This document shows positions 23,327 to 29,865 of a DNA stretch of 34,465 nucleotides, in pieces. Made by a program: the position numbers and the translations under genes. Below the pieces are notes generated by a model that saw only the letters and a program-made list of their open reading frames with translations, was not told the origin of the DNA and made no database searches. Numbering within the stretch: the first letter of the stretch is position 1; every line of letters starts with the position of its first letter. This stretch comes from a virus, in the IMG/VR virus record IMGVR_UViG_3300047300_000218, positions 1-34,465 of that record. One strand, given 5' to 3'.

Positions 23327-24128
23327 GCCAGAATTTTTCCGACACGAAGGGCTTTATGAGGCTGAAGTCAAGACAAAACTTCCTTTAAGAATTGCATTTG
23401 CTGGTTTATGGACTGCGTGTGATCGTGAAGGGCGTTTTAAATGGAAGCCAAGAGCATTAAAGCTAGATGTTCTTCCATACGACGACATTGATTTTTCACG
23501 CGTGCTTTACGCGTTGGTCACGCATGGATTTATCGTCAAATATGAGTTTGATGGTGATGAATATGGTTGTATTCCATCATGGAACAATCATCAGGTTATA
23601 AATAACAGAGAAAGCGCATCAACCTTGCCAAGTCTCGAAGAATCAACAACTTGCACGCATGAACCACGCGTTGATGACGCGTCAATCACGCCTCTTGTGC
23701 ATACTCAAGTGGAAGGGAAGGGAAGGGAAGGGAAAAGGAAGGGGAATAAGGAAAGCGCGATTGTTACGCGTCCTGACTTTGTTGATGAACAACTTTGGAA
23801 TGATTGGCTTATTATTCGTAAAAAGAAAAACGCACCTTTGACAACAACAGCATGGGCATTGATGACAAACGAGGCGGGAAAGGCTGGATGGCCGATTGAC
23901 AAAGCAATTGAGGAATGTTGCCTTAGAACGTGGTCGTCATTTAAAGCTGAGTGGGTTGCTGACAAGCAAAATCAGACAGAGACTGTCTACCAGCGTTCTA
24001 TGCGCTTGAAGATGCAGGAGGCCGTGCCAAGCATTGCAAAGCAATCTCCAGAACCTTACCAGGATGCCTCGGACTTTTTCAGGACGATTGATATGCAGAC
24101 TCAGAAAGTTATCGGGGTGGACAAATGA
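23304..24128 (+). CDS. Replication initiation protein, lambda O-like
   Basis: 274 aa. The N-terminal domain (MARIRTIKPEFFRHEGLYEA, LPLRIAFAGLWTACDREGRF, KWKPRALKLDVLPYDDIDFS) is a winged-helix replication domain widespread in phages. The middle (about 110-155) is low in structure and rich in Lys/Gly/Glu. The C-terminal part (DFVDEQLWNDWLIIRKKKNA, LTTTAWALMTNEAGKAGW) resembles phage O/DnaT-type ends. The coding sequence contains two phased 11-bp repeat arrays and a G4 motif, echoing the lambda origin that lies within gene O. Overlaps the next, P-like gene by 4 nt. Confidence 0.8.
   Translation: MARIRTIKPEFFRHEGLYEAEVKTKLPLRIAFAGLWTACDREGRFKWKPRALKLDVLPYDDIDFSRVLYALVTHGFIVKYEFDGDEYGCIPSWNNHQVINNRESASTLPSLEESTTCTHEPRVDDASITPLVHTQVEGKGREGKRKGNKESAIVTRPDFVDEQLWNDWLIIRKKKNAPLTTTAWALMTNEAGKAGWPIDKAIEECCLRTWSSFKAEWVADKQNQTETVYQRSMRLKMQEAVPSIAKQSPEPYQDASDFFRTIDMQTQKVIGVDK
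23497..23529. repeat. Iteron-like block I (three 11-bp repeats)
   Basis: CACGCGTGCTT, TACGCGTTGGT, CACGCATGGAT follow each other with an exact 11-bp period, about one helical turn, so a bound protein would see all three on one face. Located inside the O-like gene. Origin function is an inference. Confidence 0.6.
23654..23697. repeat. Iteron-like block II (four 11-bp repeats)
   Basis: CACGCATGAAC, CACGCGTTGAT, GACGCGTCAAT, CACGCCTCTTG at 23654, 23665, 23676 and 23687. A single further copy (TACGCGTCCTG) is at 23765. Between the two blocks lies an A+T-rich segment with TTATAAATAA (23596-23605), a possible unwinding site. Confidence 0.6.
23715..23732 (+). other. G-quadruplex motif in a purine tract
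   Basis: GGGAAGGGAAGGGAAGGG: four runs of three G separated by two-base loops, within an almost pure purine stretch (about 23710-23755). It codes for a Gly/Lys/Glu/Arg-rich linker (EGKGREGKRKG). It lies 18 bp after iteron block II. Such a motif could pause DNA synthesis or keep strands apart at an origin. Confidence 0.7.
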
Positions 24129-24463
24129 GCTTGCCAATGCCTTGGATTGAACGAATTTTCACAAAGCTGACCATGATCTATGGCCGTGACTTCATTGGCC
24201 GCTGGGAAGGCTTGAACATTGAAGAAGTAAAGATTGATTGGGCGCATGAGCTGGCTGGCTTTAAAGACCATCCTGACTCAATTGCATACGCTTTGAAAAA
24301 TATGCCTGATTCTGGAAAGCCGCCGACAGTATTGGAGTTTCGAGCGATGTGCAGAAAAGCACCTGATCCAACTGTGCCAATGCTTGAAAACAAGTTGACG
24401 CAAGAGCAAATGGCAGCAAACAAAAAGCGAATTGCTGAACTGATCGCAAAGGTGAATAAATGA
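24125..24463 (+). CDS. Replication protein P-like
   Basis: 112 aa. Follows the O-like gene with 4-nt overlap, in the place of lambda P, the helicase loader. The pattern WIERIFTKLTMIYGRDFIGR, WAHELAGFKDHPDSIAYALK, SGKPPTVLEFRAMCRKAP is that of a short P-like family in betaproteobacterial phages, where a helical domain ends in PPxxxEFRxxCR. It is much shorter than lambda P (233 aa) and has no ATPase motif, so it may recruit the host helicase directly. Function inferred by position and pattern. Confidence 0.6.
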   Translation: MSLPMPWIERIFTKLTMIYGRDFIGRWEGLNIEEVKIDWAHELAGFKDHPDSIAYALKNMPDSGKPPTVLEFRAMCRKAPDPTVPMLENKLTQEQMAANKKRIAELIAKVNK

Positions 24464-24651
24464 CCCGCACCTACGCCCTAAAACGCCTACTAGAGCACGG
24501 CGCACTGACAAGCAAAGAGATGGAAATCATCACTGGCTGGACAAGCAAGCAAGTCTGGTCAACGATCACAGCTTTGCAAAAGACAAACATCATCCGCAAG
24601 CTGCCAAAGATGACATGGGGGCTGACTGATATGAATCCAATGCCGTACTAA
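24460..24651 (+). CDS. Small HTH protein
   Basis: 63 aa. ALKRLLEHGALTSKEMEIIT, GWTSKQVWSTITALQKTNII, RKLPKMTWGLTDM is a compact winged helix: helix 1, a turn G-A-L-T-S-K-E, recognition helix GWTSKQVWSTITAL, and a short wing. Same fold as many phage transcription regulators and origin-associated proteins. ATGA overlap with the P-like gene suggests a replication or regulatory link. Confidence 0.65.
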   Translation: MTRTYALKRLLEHGALTSKEMEIITGWTSKQVWSTITALQKTNIIRKLPKMTWGLTDMNPMPY

Positions 24652-24660
24652 GGAGATAAC

Positions 24661-24864
24661 ATGAAATGGAAAATTAAAACAGGGCAACATTACAAAATTG
24701 GCAACATTAGGAAAAGAAGAATTTTTGCATGGAAGAAAACAAAAGTTGGAGAGCATTGGGTTTGGCTTGAGTCTTATCAAGTCACTGAAAGATTTTTCAT
24801 GAGCGTAAATGGACAATGCTGGTGGACTGAAGAATCACGAGAAACACTTGATTGTTATTGCTAA
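24661..24864 (+). CDS. Small basic, Trp-rich protein, unknown
   Basis: 67 aa, MKWKIKTGQHYKIGNIRKRR, IFAWKKTKVGEHWVWLESYQ, VTERFFMSVNGQCWWTEESR, ETLDCYC. Very basic first half, acidic Cys-containing end, seven Trp. No family recognised. It has a strong ribosome-binding site (AAGGAGATAAC), unlike most overlapped neighbours, so it is probably well expressed. A+T-rich compared with flanking genes, which may mark a later acquisition. Confidence 0.65.
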   Translation: MKWKIKTGQHYKIGNIRKRRIFAWKKTKVGEHWVWLESYQVTERFFMSVNGQCWWTEESRETLDCYC

Positions 24865-24873
24865 GGAGAGAAC

Positions 24874-25164
24874 ATGAAACGTGAAGACATCATTCGACTT
24901 GCAAAAGACGCTGGATTGTTTGTGGCGTATGACTCTGAAGGCCAGTTTTCAGCCGTTACAGACGAAGAAATCCATGACCTGCATCCTGACCCTAACAAAG
25001 AGCGAGATCGCATCTATCGTGAGCAACGTCTTGTTGAAATCTTGACTCCATTTGCTCAGCTTATCGCTTCTTCCACGCGTGAGGAGTGTGCAAAGGTATG
25101 CGAGGCCTATCTTGTGCCAGGAATTGCAAACGAAATGGCAAGAGTTATCAGGGCAAGGAACTAA
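24874..25164 (+). CDS. Accessory protein of the EREACAKVCE family, copy 1
   Basis: 96 aa. MKREDIIRLAKDAGLFVAYD at the start and STREECAKVCEAYLV...MARVIRARN at the end. The N-terminal KREDIIRLAKDAG and C-terminal xREECAKVCE...IRAR segments recur in the products at 29563 and 29862. The family is frequent in aquatic betaproteobacterial phages; the two Cys spaced CxxxC in a helix might bind metal. Function unknown. AAGGAGAGAAC precedes the start. The stop codon overlaps motif copy 2. Confidence 0.7.
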   Translation: MKREDIIRLAKDAGLFVAYDSEGQFSAVTDEEIHDLHPDPNKERDRIYREQRLVEILTPFAQLIASSTREECAKVCEAYLVPGIANEMARVIRARN

Positions 25165-25178
25165 GGGTTTTCCACAAT
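25162..25178 (+). promoter_or_regulatory. Dispersed 17-bp motif, copy 2
   Basis: TAAGGGTTTTCCACAAT begins with the stop codon of the preceding gene and ends inside the ATG of the next one (25177). Its AAGGG may double as ribosome-binding site here. Confidence 0.5.
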
Positions 25179-25389
25179 GTCTTACAGCCGTAAAACAATA
25201 GAAAATCAAAGCGACAGATACCAGATCGAGTTGGGCGAAGCTAGGGTTCTTTACTGCACCTATGTGATGACGGGGAAAAGCGTACTCACACGGGATCGAA
25301 TGGAGTATCTGGAAAAGCGATTTGGTCGAGGGTCTGTTGAGCGGATCAGGTCTTACATGAACAAACTACGAACAGGAGAATTGGAATGA
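25177..25389 (+). CDS. Small conserved protein (DUF7696-like), unknown
   Basis: 70 aa: MSYSRKTIENQSDRYQIELG, EARVLYCTYVMTGKSVLTRD, RMEYLEKRFGRGSVERIRSY, MNKLRTGELE. The layout (an acidic helix with a YQxELGEARxxYC segment, then RxEYLEKxxGRxxxERIR) is that of short proteins in Burkholderiales prophages. I recall the name DUF7696, tentatively. Helical, no catalytic motif. The stop overlaps the next start by 4 nt. Confidence 0.6.
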   Translation: MSYSRKTIENQSDRYQIELGEARVLYCTYVMTGKSVLTRDRMEYLEKRFGRGSVERIRSYMNKLRTGELE

Positions 25390-25610
25390 GTAAAGAAACA
25401 GGAGGCCCAGCGTTTCCTATCCAAGGCCATAGCACACGCAATGGACAAGGATTCCAGCTTGTTATGGCTGATGGTATGTCGATCAGGGACTACTTCGCGG
25501 CCAAAGCGATGCAGTCTTTTCTCACTGCGGATGGGACAACTTATTTCGATAACCGAGCCAAAGCAGCCTACGAAATGGCAGACACCATGCTGAAAGCGAG
25601 GGAGGCATGA
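25386..25610 (+). CDS. TGGPAFP-type small conserved protein
   Basis: 74 aa. TGGPAFPIQGHSTRNGQGFQ, then DGMSIRDYFAAKAMQSFLTA, then AAYEMADTMLKAREA. This family is widespread in prophages (GGPAFP...GMxLRDYFAAxAM...YxxADxML). It is of unknown function and usually sits among ninX-like accessory genes. ATGA overlaps on both sides place it in a tightly coupled operon leading to rusA. Confidence 0.75.
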   Translation: MSKETGGPAFPIQGHSTRNGQGFQLVMADGMSIRDYFAAKAMQSFLTADGTTYFDNRAKAAYEMADTMLKAREA

Positions 25611-25816
25611 GCCAGGGCGATATGTGGCAAACCAAAGATGGCCGCAAAGGCTTGGAAGTCCGCAGGAACGACAAACAGTTGTTGCTGTCTTTGATGCGCG
25701 ATGATTGGCCGTGGCCTGACTTTCCGCAATGGTTTGATCGAGCTGACTGCGTGAAGTTGCCTAGTCGGTATCACGGCAATCAAGTGCTGGAAGAAGCTGG
25801 CGAGGCATTGCTGTAA
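25607..25816 (+). CDS. Small protein before rusA, unknown
   Basis: 69 aa: MSQGDMWQTKDGRKGLEVRR, NDKQLLLSLMRDDWPWPDFP, QWFDRADCVKLPSRYHGNQV, LEEAGEALL. It looks like a small beta domain with a short acidic end (WPWPDFPQWF); no family recognised. Coupled to both neighbours (ATGA at its start, TAATG at its end). Confidence 0.6.
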   Translation: MSQGDMWQTKDGRKGLEVRRNDKQLLLSLMRDDWPWPDFPQWFDRADCVKLPSRYHGNQVLEEAGEALL

Positions 25817-26226
25817 TGTTTCAACTGATTTTCAGCGTTGAAGGCGATCCAGTTGGAAAGCAACGGCCACGCTTTGCAAAAGGCAGGACGTACACGCCCA
25901 AAAAAACGGTTGATTACGAGAACAAGATCAAAGCGCAAGCAATGAGCGCAATGGGAAGCGCAGAGCCACTAGAAACGCCTGTGGCCGTGTATTTGTACGT
26001 GAACCATGCAGTACCAGCGTCATACAGCAAAAAGCGCCGTGAGGCTTGTTTGAATCGCTTAGAGCGACCAAAGAAACCTGACTTGGATAATTGCGCAAAA
26101 GCCTATCTTGATGCAATGAACGGTATTGTTTACAAGGATGATGTCCAGGTAGTGAGTCTGCACATTACCAAGCGATACGACACCATTGCCGGCGTTCATG
26201 TTTGCGTGCGCGAGGAGCTGGAGTGA
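25816..26226 (+). CDS. rusA: RusA-family Holliday junction resolvase
   Basis: 136 aa. Cuts Holliday junctions formed by recombination. FSVEGDPVGKQRPRFAKGRT and RPKKPDLDNCAKAYLDAMNG, IVYKDDVQVVSL show the RusA catalytic acidic residues (Asp89, Asp91, and the Asp108/109 pair) and the conserved K-P-D-L-D-N motif. Length agrees with E. coli RusA (120 aa). Pairs functionally with the ERF and NinB recombination proteins. Its TGA overlaps the GTG start of ninB. Confidence 0.92.
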   Translation: MFQLIFSVEGDPVGKQRPRFAKGRTYTPKKTVDYENKIKAQAMSAMGSAEPLETPVAVYLYVNHAVPASYSKKRREACLNRLERPKKPDLDNCAKAYLDAMNGIVYKDDVQVVSLHITKRYDTIAGVHVCVREELE

Positions 26227-26630
26227 AGCTGACAATCGACCTACACAACCGCCAGCAAGCATGGATCGCCATCAAAGCACAGTTGTTTCCGTTTCTTGAA
26301 TCCGCATTGCAAGCTGGAGGCCAATGGGTTTTAACCGTCAGCAAGAAAAAGCGAACGCCAGCACAAAACCGCAGGTATTGGGGCAATGGTGTGCTGAAGC
26401 AAATTGCAGATCAGGCGGTAGTTGGTGGAAAACTGTTCCCCGCTGAGATATGGCACGAGCAATTCAAACGCCAGTTCATCGGATTTGAAGAACTGCCAAA
26501 TGGCGAAGTGATCGGCAAGAGCAGCACAAAGCTGACAACCGCTGAATTTTGCATCTTTTGCGACCAGGTGGAGGCTTATGCGGCCACAACGCTTGGCGTG
26601 ACTTTCTATGACTTGGAGCCAAACCGATGA
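26223..26630 (+). CDS. ninB: NinB/Orf-type recombination mediator
   Basis: 135 aa. GTG start at 26223 in the GTGA overlap, with GAGGAG upstream. KKKRTPAQNRRYWGNGVLKQ, IADQAVVGGKLFPAEIWHEQ, FKRQFIGFEELPNGEVIGKS match lambda NinB (Orf), a SSB-associated recombination mediator. STKLTTAEFCIFCDQVEAYA, ATTLGVTF also match. The neighbouring rusA and DUF1364 gene form the same nin-like recombination block as in lambdoid phages. Confidence 0.88.
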   Translation: MKLTIDLHNRQQAWIAIKAQLFPFLESALQAGGQWVLTVSKKKRTPAQNRRYWGNGVLKQIADQAVVGGKLFPAEIWHEQFKRQFIGFEELPNGEVIGKSSTKLTTAEFCIFCDQVEAYAATTLGVTFYDLEPNR

Positions 26631-26959
26631 TGTTCCCAAAGCACAAATATGTCAGAAGCAAAAAGCTACTTGAAGCCGCAAGAGAGATCCCATGCCAGTG
26701 GTGTGGCGCTGATGATGGCACTGTTGTGGCCGCGCATTCCAATTCATTGATGCATGGCAAGGGACGTGGAATAAAAGCAGACGACAACATGATCGCAAGT
26801 CTTTGCTACTTTTGTCATGCAGAGTGCGATTCTGGAAAGATGATGACAAAAGGCGAACGCCAGGGGATGTGGCGTACAGCTCACGAACGCACGGTTGATA
26901 AGCTGACCGAGATGGGGCTATGGCCTGACGATGTGCCAAAACCTAGGGGTTTTTACTGA
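26627..26959 (+). CDS. DUF1364 (YbcO-like) putative nuclease
   Basis: 110 aa. RSKKLLEAAREIPCQWCGAD, DGTVVAAHSNSLMHGKGRGI, KADDNMIASLCYFCHAECDS is the DUF1364 signature: CxxC, A-H-S-N, GKGxGIKADD, CxxCH. YbcO of a cryptic lambdoid prophage has this HNH-related zinc fold, and it replaces Rap/NinG-type recombination nucleases in some phages. Starts with a double ATG overlapping the ninB stop. Its end carries motif copy 3 and two overlapping hairpins. Confidence 0.85.
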   Translation: MMFPKHKYVRSKKLLEAAREIPCQWCGADDGTVVAAHSNSLMHGKGRGIKADDNMIASLCYFCHAECDSGKMMTKGERQGMWRTAHERTVDKLTEMGLWPDDVPKPRGFY

Positions 26960-26968
26960 TGTAAAAAC
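26938..26968 (+). promoter_or_regulatory. Two overlapping, mutually exclusive hairpins before the ParB-like gene
   Basis: AAAACC-TAGG-GGTTTT (26938-26953) and GTTTTTAC-TGAT-GTAAAAAC (26949-26968) share the GGTTTT part, so only one can form. The second encloses the stop codon of the DUF1364 gene. A 47-bp A+T-rich leader to ATG 27007 follows. Possibly an RNA switch or processing site; could also be chance within motif copy 3. Confidence 0.4.
26944..26960 (+). promoter_or_regulatory. Dispersed 17-bp motif, copy 3
   Basis: TAGGGGTTTTTACTGAT, the most diverged copy, overlapping the last codons of the DUF1364 gene and lying 47 bp before the ParB-like gene. Followed by GTAAAAAC, comparable to GTAATTTT after copy 5. 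Confidence 0.45.
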
Positions 26969-27006
26969 TCAAGAAATTGTAGAAAATAAAAGCCTAAGGA
27001 GTGTTT

Positions 27007-27696
27007 ATGACCAATGATCTTTTTTCAAAACCAAACGTAGTTGAGCAAGCAATAACAATATTTGCTTCGCTTGAGTCTATGGAGCTTCAGGAAAAAATTG
27101 AAGCTATCAACTTAATCCGTGAGGCGTTGCTAGTCCATTCTCCATTTAAGAATGAGCCTGTGGATTGCGTGCGCTGGATCAAGTCTGATCTAGTCAACGC
27201 CAACGACTACAACCCAAACAGCGTTGCGCCACCAGAAATGAAGTTGCTTGAGCACTCAATCACTGAAGATGGCTATACGCAACCAATCGTTTCTTGGAGT
27301 CGTGATGGAATCTTTGAGGTTGTTGATGGATTTCACCGCCATCGTGTCGGAAAAGAATCTCCAACTGTAAGAGCGCGTGTTCATGGCTATCTGCCTGCTG
27401 TTGTCATTAACAGCAATCGTCAAGAAAAGAATGATCGCATGGCTTCAACAATTCGCCACAATCGCGCCCGTGGCGAGCATAAAGTTGAATCAATGTCTGA
27501 AATTGTTGTTGAGCTAAAGCGCCGTTTTTGGTCTGATGAAAAAATTGCTAAAGAACTTGGAATGGAAGCTGATGAAGTTTTGAGGCTTCAGCAAGTAACT
27601 GGGCTTTCTGGACTGTTTGCAGACGCTGATTTTTCAGAGGCTTGGGAGGCTGAGACATTTGAAGAAGTAGAGGGCGTTGATGAACCGCTTTCTTGA
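27007..27696 (+). CDS. ParB-like (IbrB-type) protein
   Basis: 229 aa; ATG 27007 with AAGGAG at 26996-27001. Helical N-terminal part (about 1-50), then a ParB/sulfiredoxin-type domain: VNANDYNPNSVAPPEMKLLE, HSITEDGYTQPIVSWSRDGI, FEVVDGFHRHRVGKES with the D-G-F-H-R motif. Next is NRQEKNDRMASTIRHNRARG, then a helix-turn-helix-like segment (VVELKRRFWSDEKIAKELGM). It matches IbrB, the partner of IbrA; both are known as activators of immunoglobulin-binding genes in E. coli. An in-frame GTG two codons upstream is unlikely. Overlaps the next gene by 17 nt. Confidence 0.8.
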   Translation: MTNDLFSKPNVVEQAITIFASLESMELQEKIEAINLIREALLVHSPFKNEPVDCVRWIKSDLVNANDYNPNSVAPPEMKLLEHSITEDGYTQPIVSWSRDGIFEVVDGFHRHRVGKESPTVRARVHGYLPAVVINSNRQEKNDRMASTIRHNRARGEHKVESMSEIVVELKRRFWSDEKIAKELGMEADEVLRLQQVTGLSGLFADADFSEAWEAETFEEVEGVDEPLS

Positions 27697-28057
27697 TCTA
27701 TTTGAAAAGTGGCATCCATACTGGAATTGGGAGTGCTTCAAAAATGGAATGTGGGAAAAAAGAAAAAATGATATGAACAAAATTCAAATGTGCGCTCAAG
27801 TTCTTTCAAATGAAGGCCAATGCAAACTTGCAATGATTGGCGCTGTAAACAAGTTCCCAATCAGTGCGGAGCAACATCTGACAAAGCCAATGGGTAAACG
27901 CCCTTGGATTGGTCAAGCGGCCTGTTGCTATCAAGTTGGGGCGACAGAGGAAGAAACCAGGATCGCTTGGAATTTCTATATGACACCAGAATCTCAAGCA
28001 ATGGCAAACCGCGTTGCTGATGAAGTAATTGAAATGTGGGAGAAAGGCAATGCCTAA
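27680..28057 (+). CDS. Middle gene of the ParB/PAPS-reductase cassette, unknown
   Basis: 125 aa. A Trp-rich N-terminus (MNRFLDLFEKWHPYWNWECF), then NKIQMCAQVLSNEGQCKLAM, GKRPWIGQAACCYQVGATEE and ETRIAWNFYMTPESQAMANR. The RPWIGQAACCYxxGAxEExTRxAW part looks conserved and may bind metal or nucleotide through its CC pair. I know no function. Its overlaps of 17 nt and 8 nt with the flanking ParB-like and PAPS-reductase-like genes suggest that the three work as a unit. Confidence 0.65.
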   Translation: MNRFLDLFEKWHPYWNWECFKNGMWEKRKNDMNKIQMCAQVLSNEGQCKLAMIGAVNKFPISAEQHLTKPMGKRPWIGQAACCYQVGATEEETRIAWNFYMTPESQAMANRVADEVIEMWEKGNA

Positions 28058-29273
28058 GCGTGGACTTGGAATCAATGTTCTTCAAGCCGCACAGCAGCGC
28101 ATTGAATGGACTTTCGACAACTTTGACAAAATTTATTGCAGCTTTTCAGCAGGAAAAGATAGTGGCGTGATGGTTCATCTTGTCTGCGAAGAAGCGAAAA
28201 AACGTGGACGCAAGATTGGTCTGTTTTTCCTTGACTGGGAAGCGCAATTCTATTTGACTATTGATTTTGCAGAGCAAATCTATGCAGAATACGCAGATAA
28301 CATTGAACCGTATTGGGTTGCAGTGCCAATCAAAACATGGAATGCTTGCTCTACTCATGAGCCTGAATGGACTGCATGGGATGAACAAAAAAAGAATCTA
28401 TGGGCGCGTCAAAAATCAGAGGTCAGCATCAAAGATGGATCACACTTCCCATTTTGGTATGAAGGAATCATGTTTGAGGAATTTGTGCCTACGTTTGGTC
28501 AGTGGTATGCACAAGGCGAGAAATGCGCCTGCTTTGTTGGCATCCGAGCACAAGAGAGTTTGAATCGATTTCGGTCTATCAGTCGTAACAAGCCAACTTA
28601 CGATGGGAAGATGTACACGACAAACGTGGTTGAAAATGTTTGGAATGTGTACCCGATCTATGATTGGAAAGTGGAAGACATCTGGACATTTCATGCAAAG
28701 ACTGGAAAGAGTCACAACAAATTGTATGACCGTATGCACCAGGCTGGAATGAAGCTAAGTCAAATGCGTATTTGTGAGCCAATGGGTGACGAGTCTCGCA
28801 AAGGTCTGTGGCTGTATCAAGTTGTTGAGCCAAGTCTTTGGGCAAAATTAGTCTTGCGTGTTAATGGCGCAAACACTGGAAAAATGTATAGCAATGAACG
28901 TGGAAACGTGATGGGGAATCACACAATCACATTGCCAAAAGGACATACGTGGGAAAGTTTTGCAAAAAGTCTGTTGTCGAGTACTCCACCAAAGACAGCC
29001 CAGCACTATAAAAACAAAATTGCTGTTTACATCAAGTGGTGGACTTCGCGTGGTTATCCTGATGGCATACCTGATGAGGCAGACTTGAAGATTGAAAACG
29101 CAGGCAAAGCACCGAGCTGGAGGCGCATTTGTAAAACATTGCTTCGCAATGACTACTGGTGTAAGTATCTGGGTTTTAGCCCAACAAAAACAAGCGCATA
29201 CAAAAAGTATGAAGACCTGATGAAGCGCCGCCGTATTGCCTGGAACATCTTTGCTGATGAACTAAAGTCGTAA
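28050..29273 (+). CDS. PAPS-reductase-like protein (IbrA type, DUF3440)
   Basis: 407 aa. The N-terminal half is an adenine-nucleotide alpha hydrolase/PAPS reductase fold: IYCSFSAGKDSGVMVHLVCE has the PP-loop S-x-G-K-D-S (about residues 33-39), GLFFLDWEAQFYLTIDFAEQ follows, and CFVGIRAQESLNRFR is the second nucleotide site. The C-terminal half is DUF3440 (TLPKGHTWESFAKSLLSSTP...). The pair with the ParB-like gene is the IbrA/IbrB pair. PP-loop relatives include DndC of the DNA phosphorothioation system, so nucleic-acid thiolation or adenylation chemistry is conceivable. The rest of the Dnd genes are absent. ATG 28050 follows AAAGG. Confidence 0.85.
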   Translation: MPKRGLGINVLQAAQQRIEWTFDNFDKIYCSFSAGKDSGVMVHLVCEEAKKRGRKIGLFFLDWEAQFYLTIDFAEQIYAEYADNIEPYWVAVPIKTWNACSTHEPEWTAWDEQKKNLWARQKSEVSIKDGSHFPFWYEGIMFEEFVPTFGQWYAQGEKCACFVGIRAQESLNRFRSISRNKPTYDGKMYTTNVVENVWNVYPIYDWKVEDIWTFHAKTGKSHNKLYDRMHQAGMKLSQMRICEPMGDESRKGLWLYQVVEPSLWAKLVLRVNGANTGKMYSNERGNVMGNHTITLPKGHTWESFAKSLLSSTPPKTAQHYKNKIAVYIKWWTSRGYPDGIPDEADLKIENAGKAPSWRRICKTLLRNDYWCKYLGFSPTKTSAYKKYEDLMKRRRIAWNIFADELKS

Positions 29274-29287
29274 GGGTTTTTCCTAAT
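29271..29287 (+). promoter_or_regulatory. Dispersed 17-bp motif, copy 4
   Basis: TAAGGGTTTTTCCTAAT starts with the stop codon of the PAPS-reductase-like gene. Together with copy 3 it brackets the three-gene cassette (26944 and 29271), in the same orientation. The 66-bp gap that follows leads to the gene at 29340. Confidence 0.6.
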
Positions 29288-29339
29288 ACTAATCTCACAA
29301 AAGATGATTGACAATAAGTCATCGCAACCAAGGAACTGT

Positions 29340-29573
29340 ATGAAACAATTTGAATACACCACAACACTGAACGGCGGCATCGTTACCGTCTATCTTGCTG
29401 TCACCGAAACTGATGACGAGTGCGGAACTCATTGCTTCACTGACTTTGACAGCGTTTGGTTTGACGGAACAAACATCACATCAATCCTGACAAAAGAACA
29501 GATTGCCGAGCTTGAAATAGAAGCTGAGGCAGGATTCTTTGAATCTGGATGGGAGAGCGCAAATGGCTATTGA
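29340..29573 (+). CDS. Small acidic protein, unknown
   Basis: 77 aa: MKQFEYTTTLNGGIVTVYLA, VTETDDECGTHCFTDFDSVW, FDGTNITSILTKEQIAELEI, EAEAGFFESGWESANGY. Small beta domain with an acidic helix at the end; resembles short DNA-mimic-like phage proteins in charge but no family is recognised. ATG 29340 is chosen because AAGGAACTGT precedes it; the longer frame to 29304 runs through the intergenic region. Overlaps the next gene by 11 nt. Confidence 0.65.
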   Translation: MKQFEYTTTLNGGIVTVYLAVTETDDECGTHCFTDFDSVWFDGTNITSILTKEQIAELEIEAEAGFFESGWESANGY

Positions 29574-29865
29574 TCGTGAACAAATCATTGAAATGGCGCG
29601 GAAGTCTGGCGCTGGTGTATTGACAAGCGCAATGCCACTTGAGCATCCTTGGGTGTTTTTGCCTGTTGAACTTGAACGCTTCGCCGCCCTTGTCGCTGCT
29701 GCCGAGCGCAAGCGGTCCGAGCAAGAGATGGCCATGATGTCGGAGCACTGTGCCGAGCAGATTCTCATGGAGCGCGAGGCGTGTGCGAAGGTGTGTGAAG
29801 ACGATTTTGGCAACGGTGCTTTGAATCTCGCAGCCGCCATCCGAGCACGAGGAGAAACCAAATGA
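29563..29865 (+). CDS. Accessory protein of the EREACAKVCE family, copy 2
   Basis: 100 aa. MAIDREQIIEMARKSGAGVL at the start, LERFAALVAAAERKRSEQEM in the middle, MEREACAKVCEDDFGNGALN, LAAAIRARG at the end. It is mostly one long helix, probably a coiled coil, with the CAKVC pair and the IRAR end shared with the products at 24874 and 29862. ATG 29563 is preceded by GGGAG; the longer frame back to 29539 lies inside the preceding gene. Function unknown. Confidence 0.7.
   Translation: MAIDREQIIEMARKSGAGVLTSAMPLEHPWVFLPVELERFAALVAAAERKRSEQEMAMMSEHCAEQILMEREACAKVCEDDFGNGALNLAAAIRARGETK

Noticed and set aside
23709-23755. GGGAA repeats as a CRISPR or simple satellite
   Set aside because: Units are only 5 bp without spacers and are part of a coding sequence; the G-quadruplex reading explains them better.
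27007-29273. Complete DNA phosphorothioation (Dnd) system
   Set aside because: Only PP-loop and ParB-like genes are present; no cysteine desulfurase, DndD ATPase or DndE. IbrA/IbrB is the closer match.
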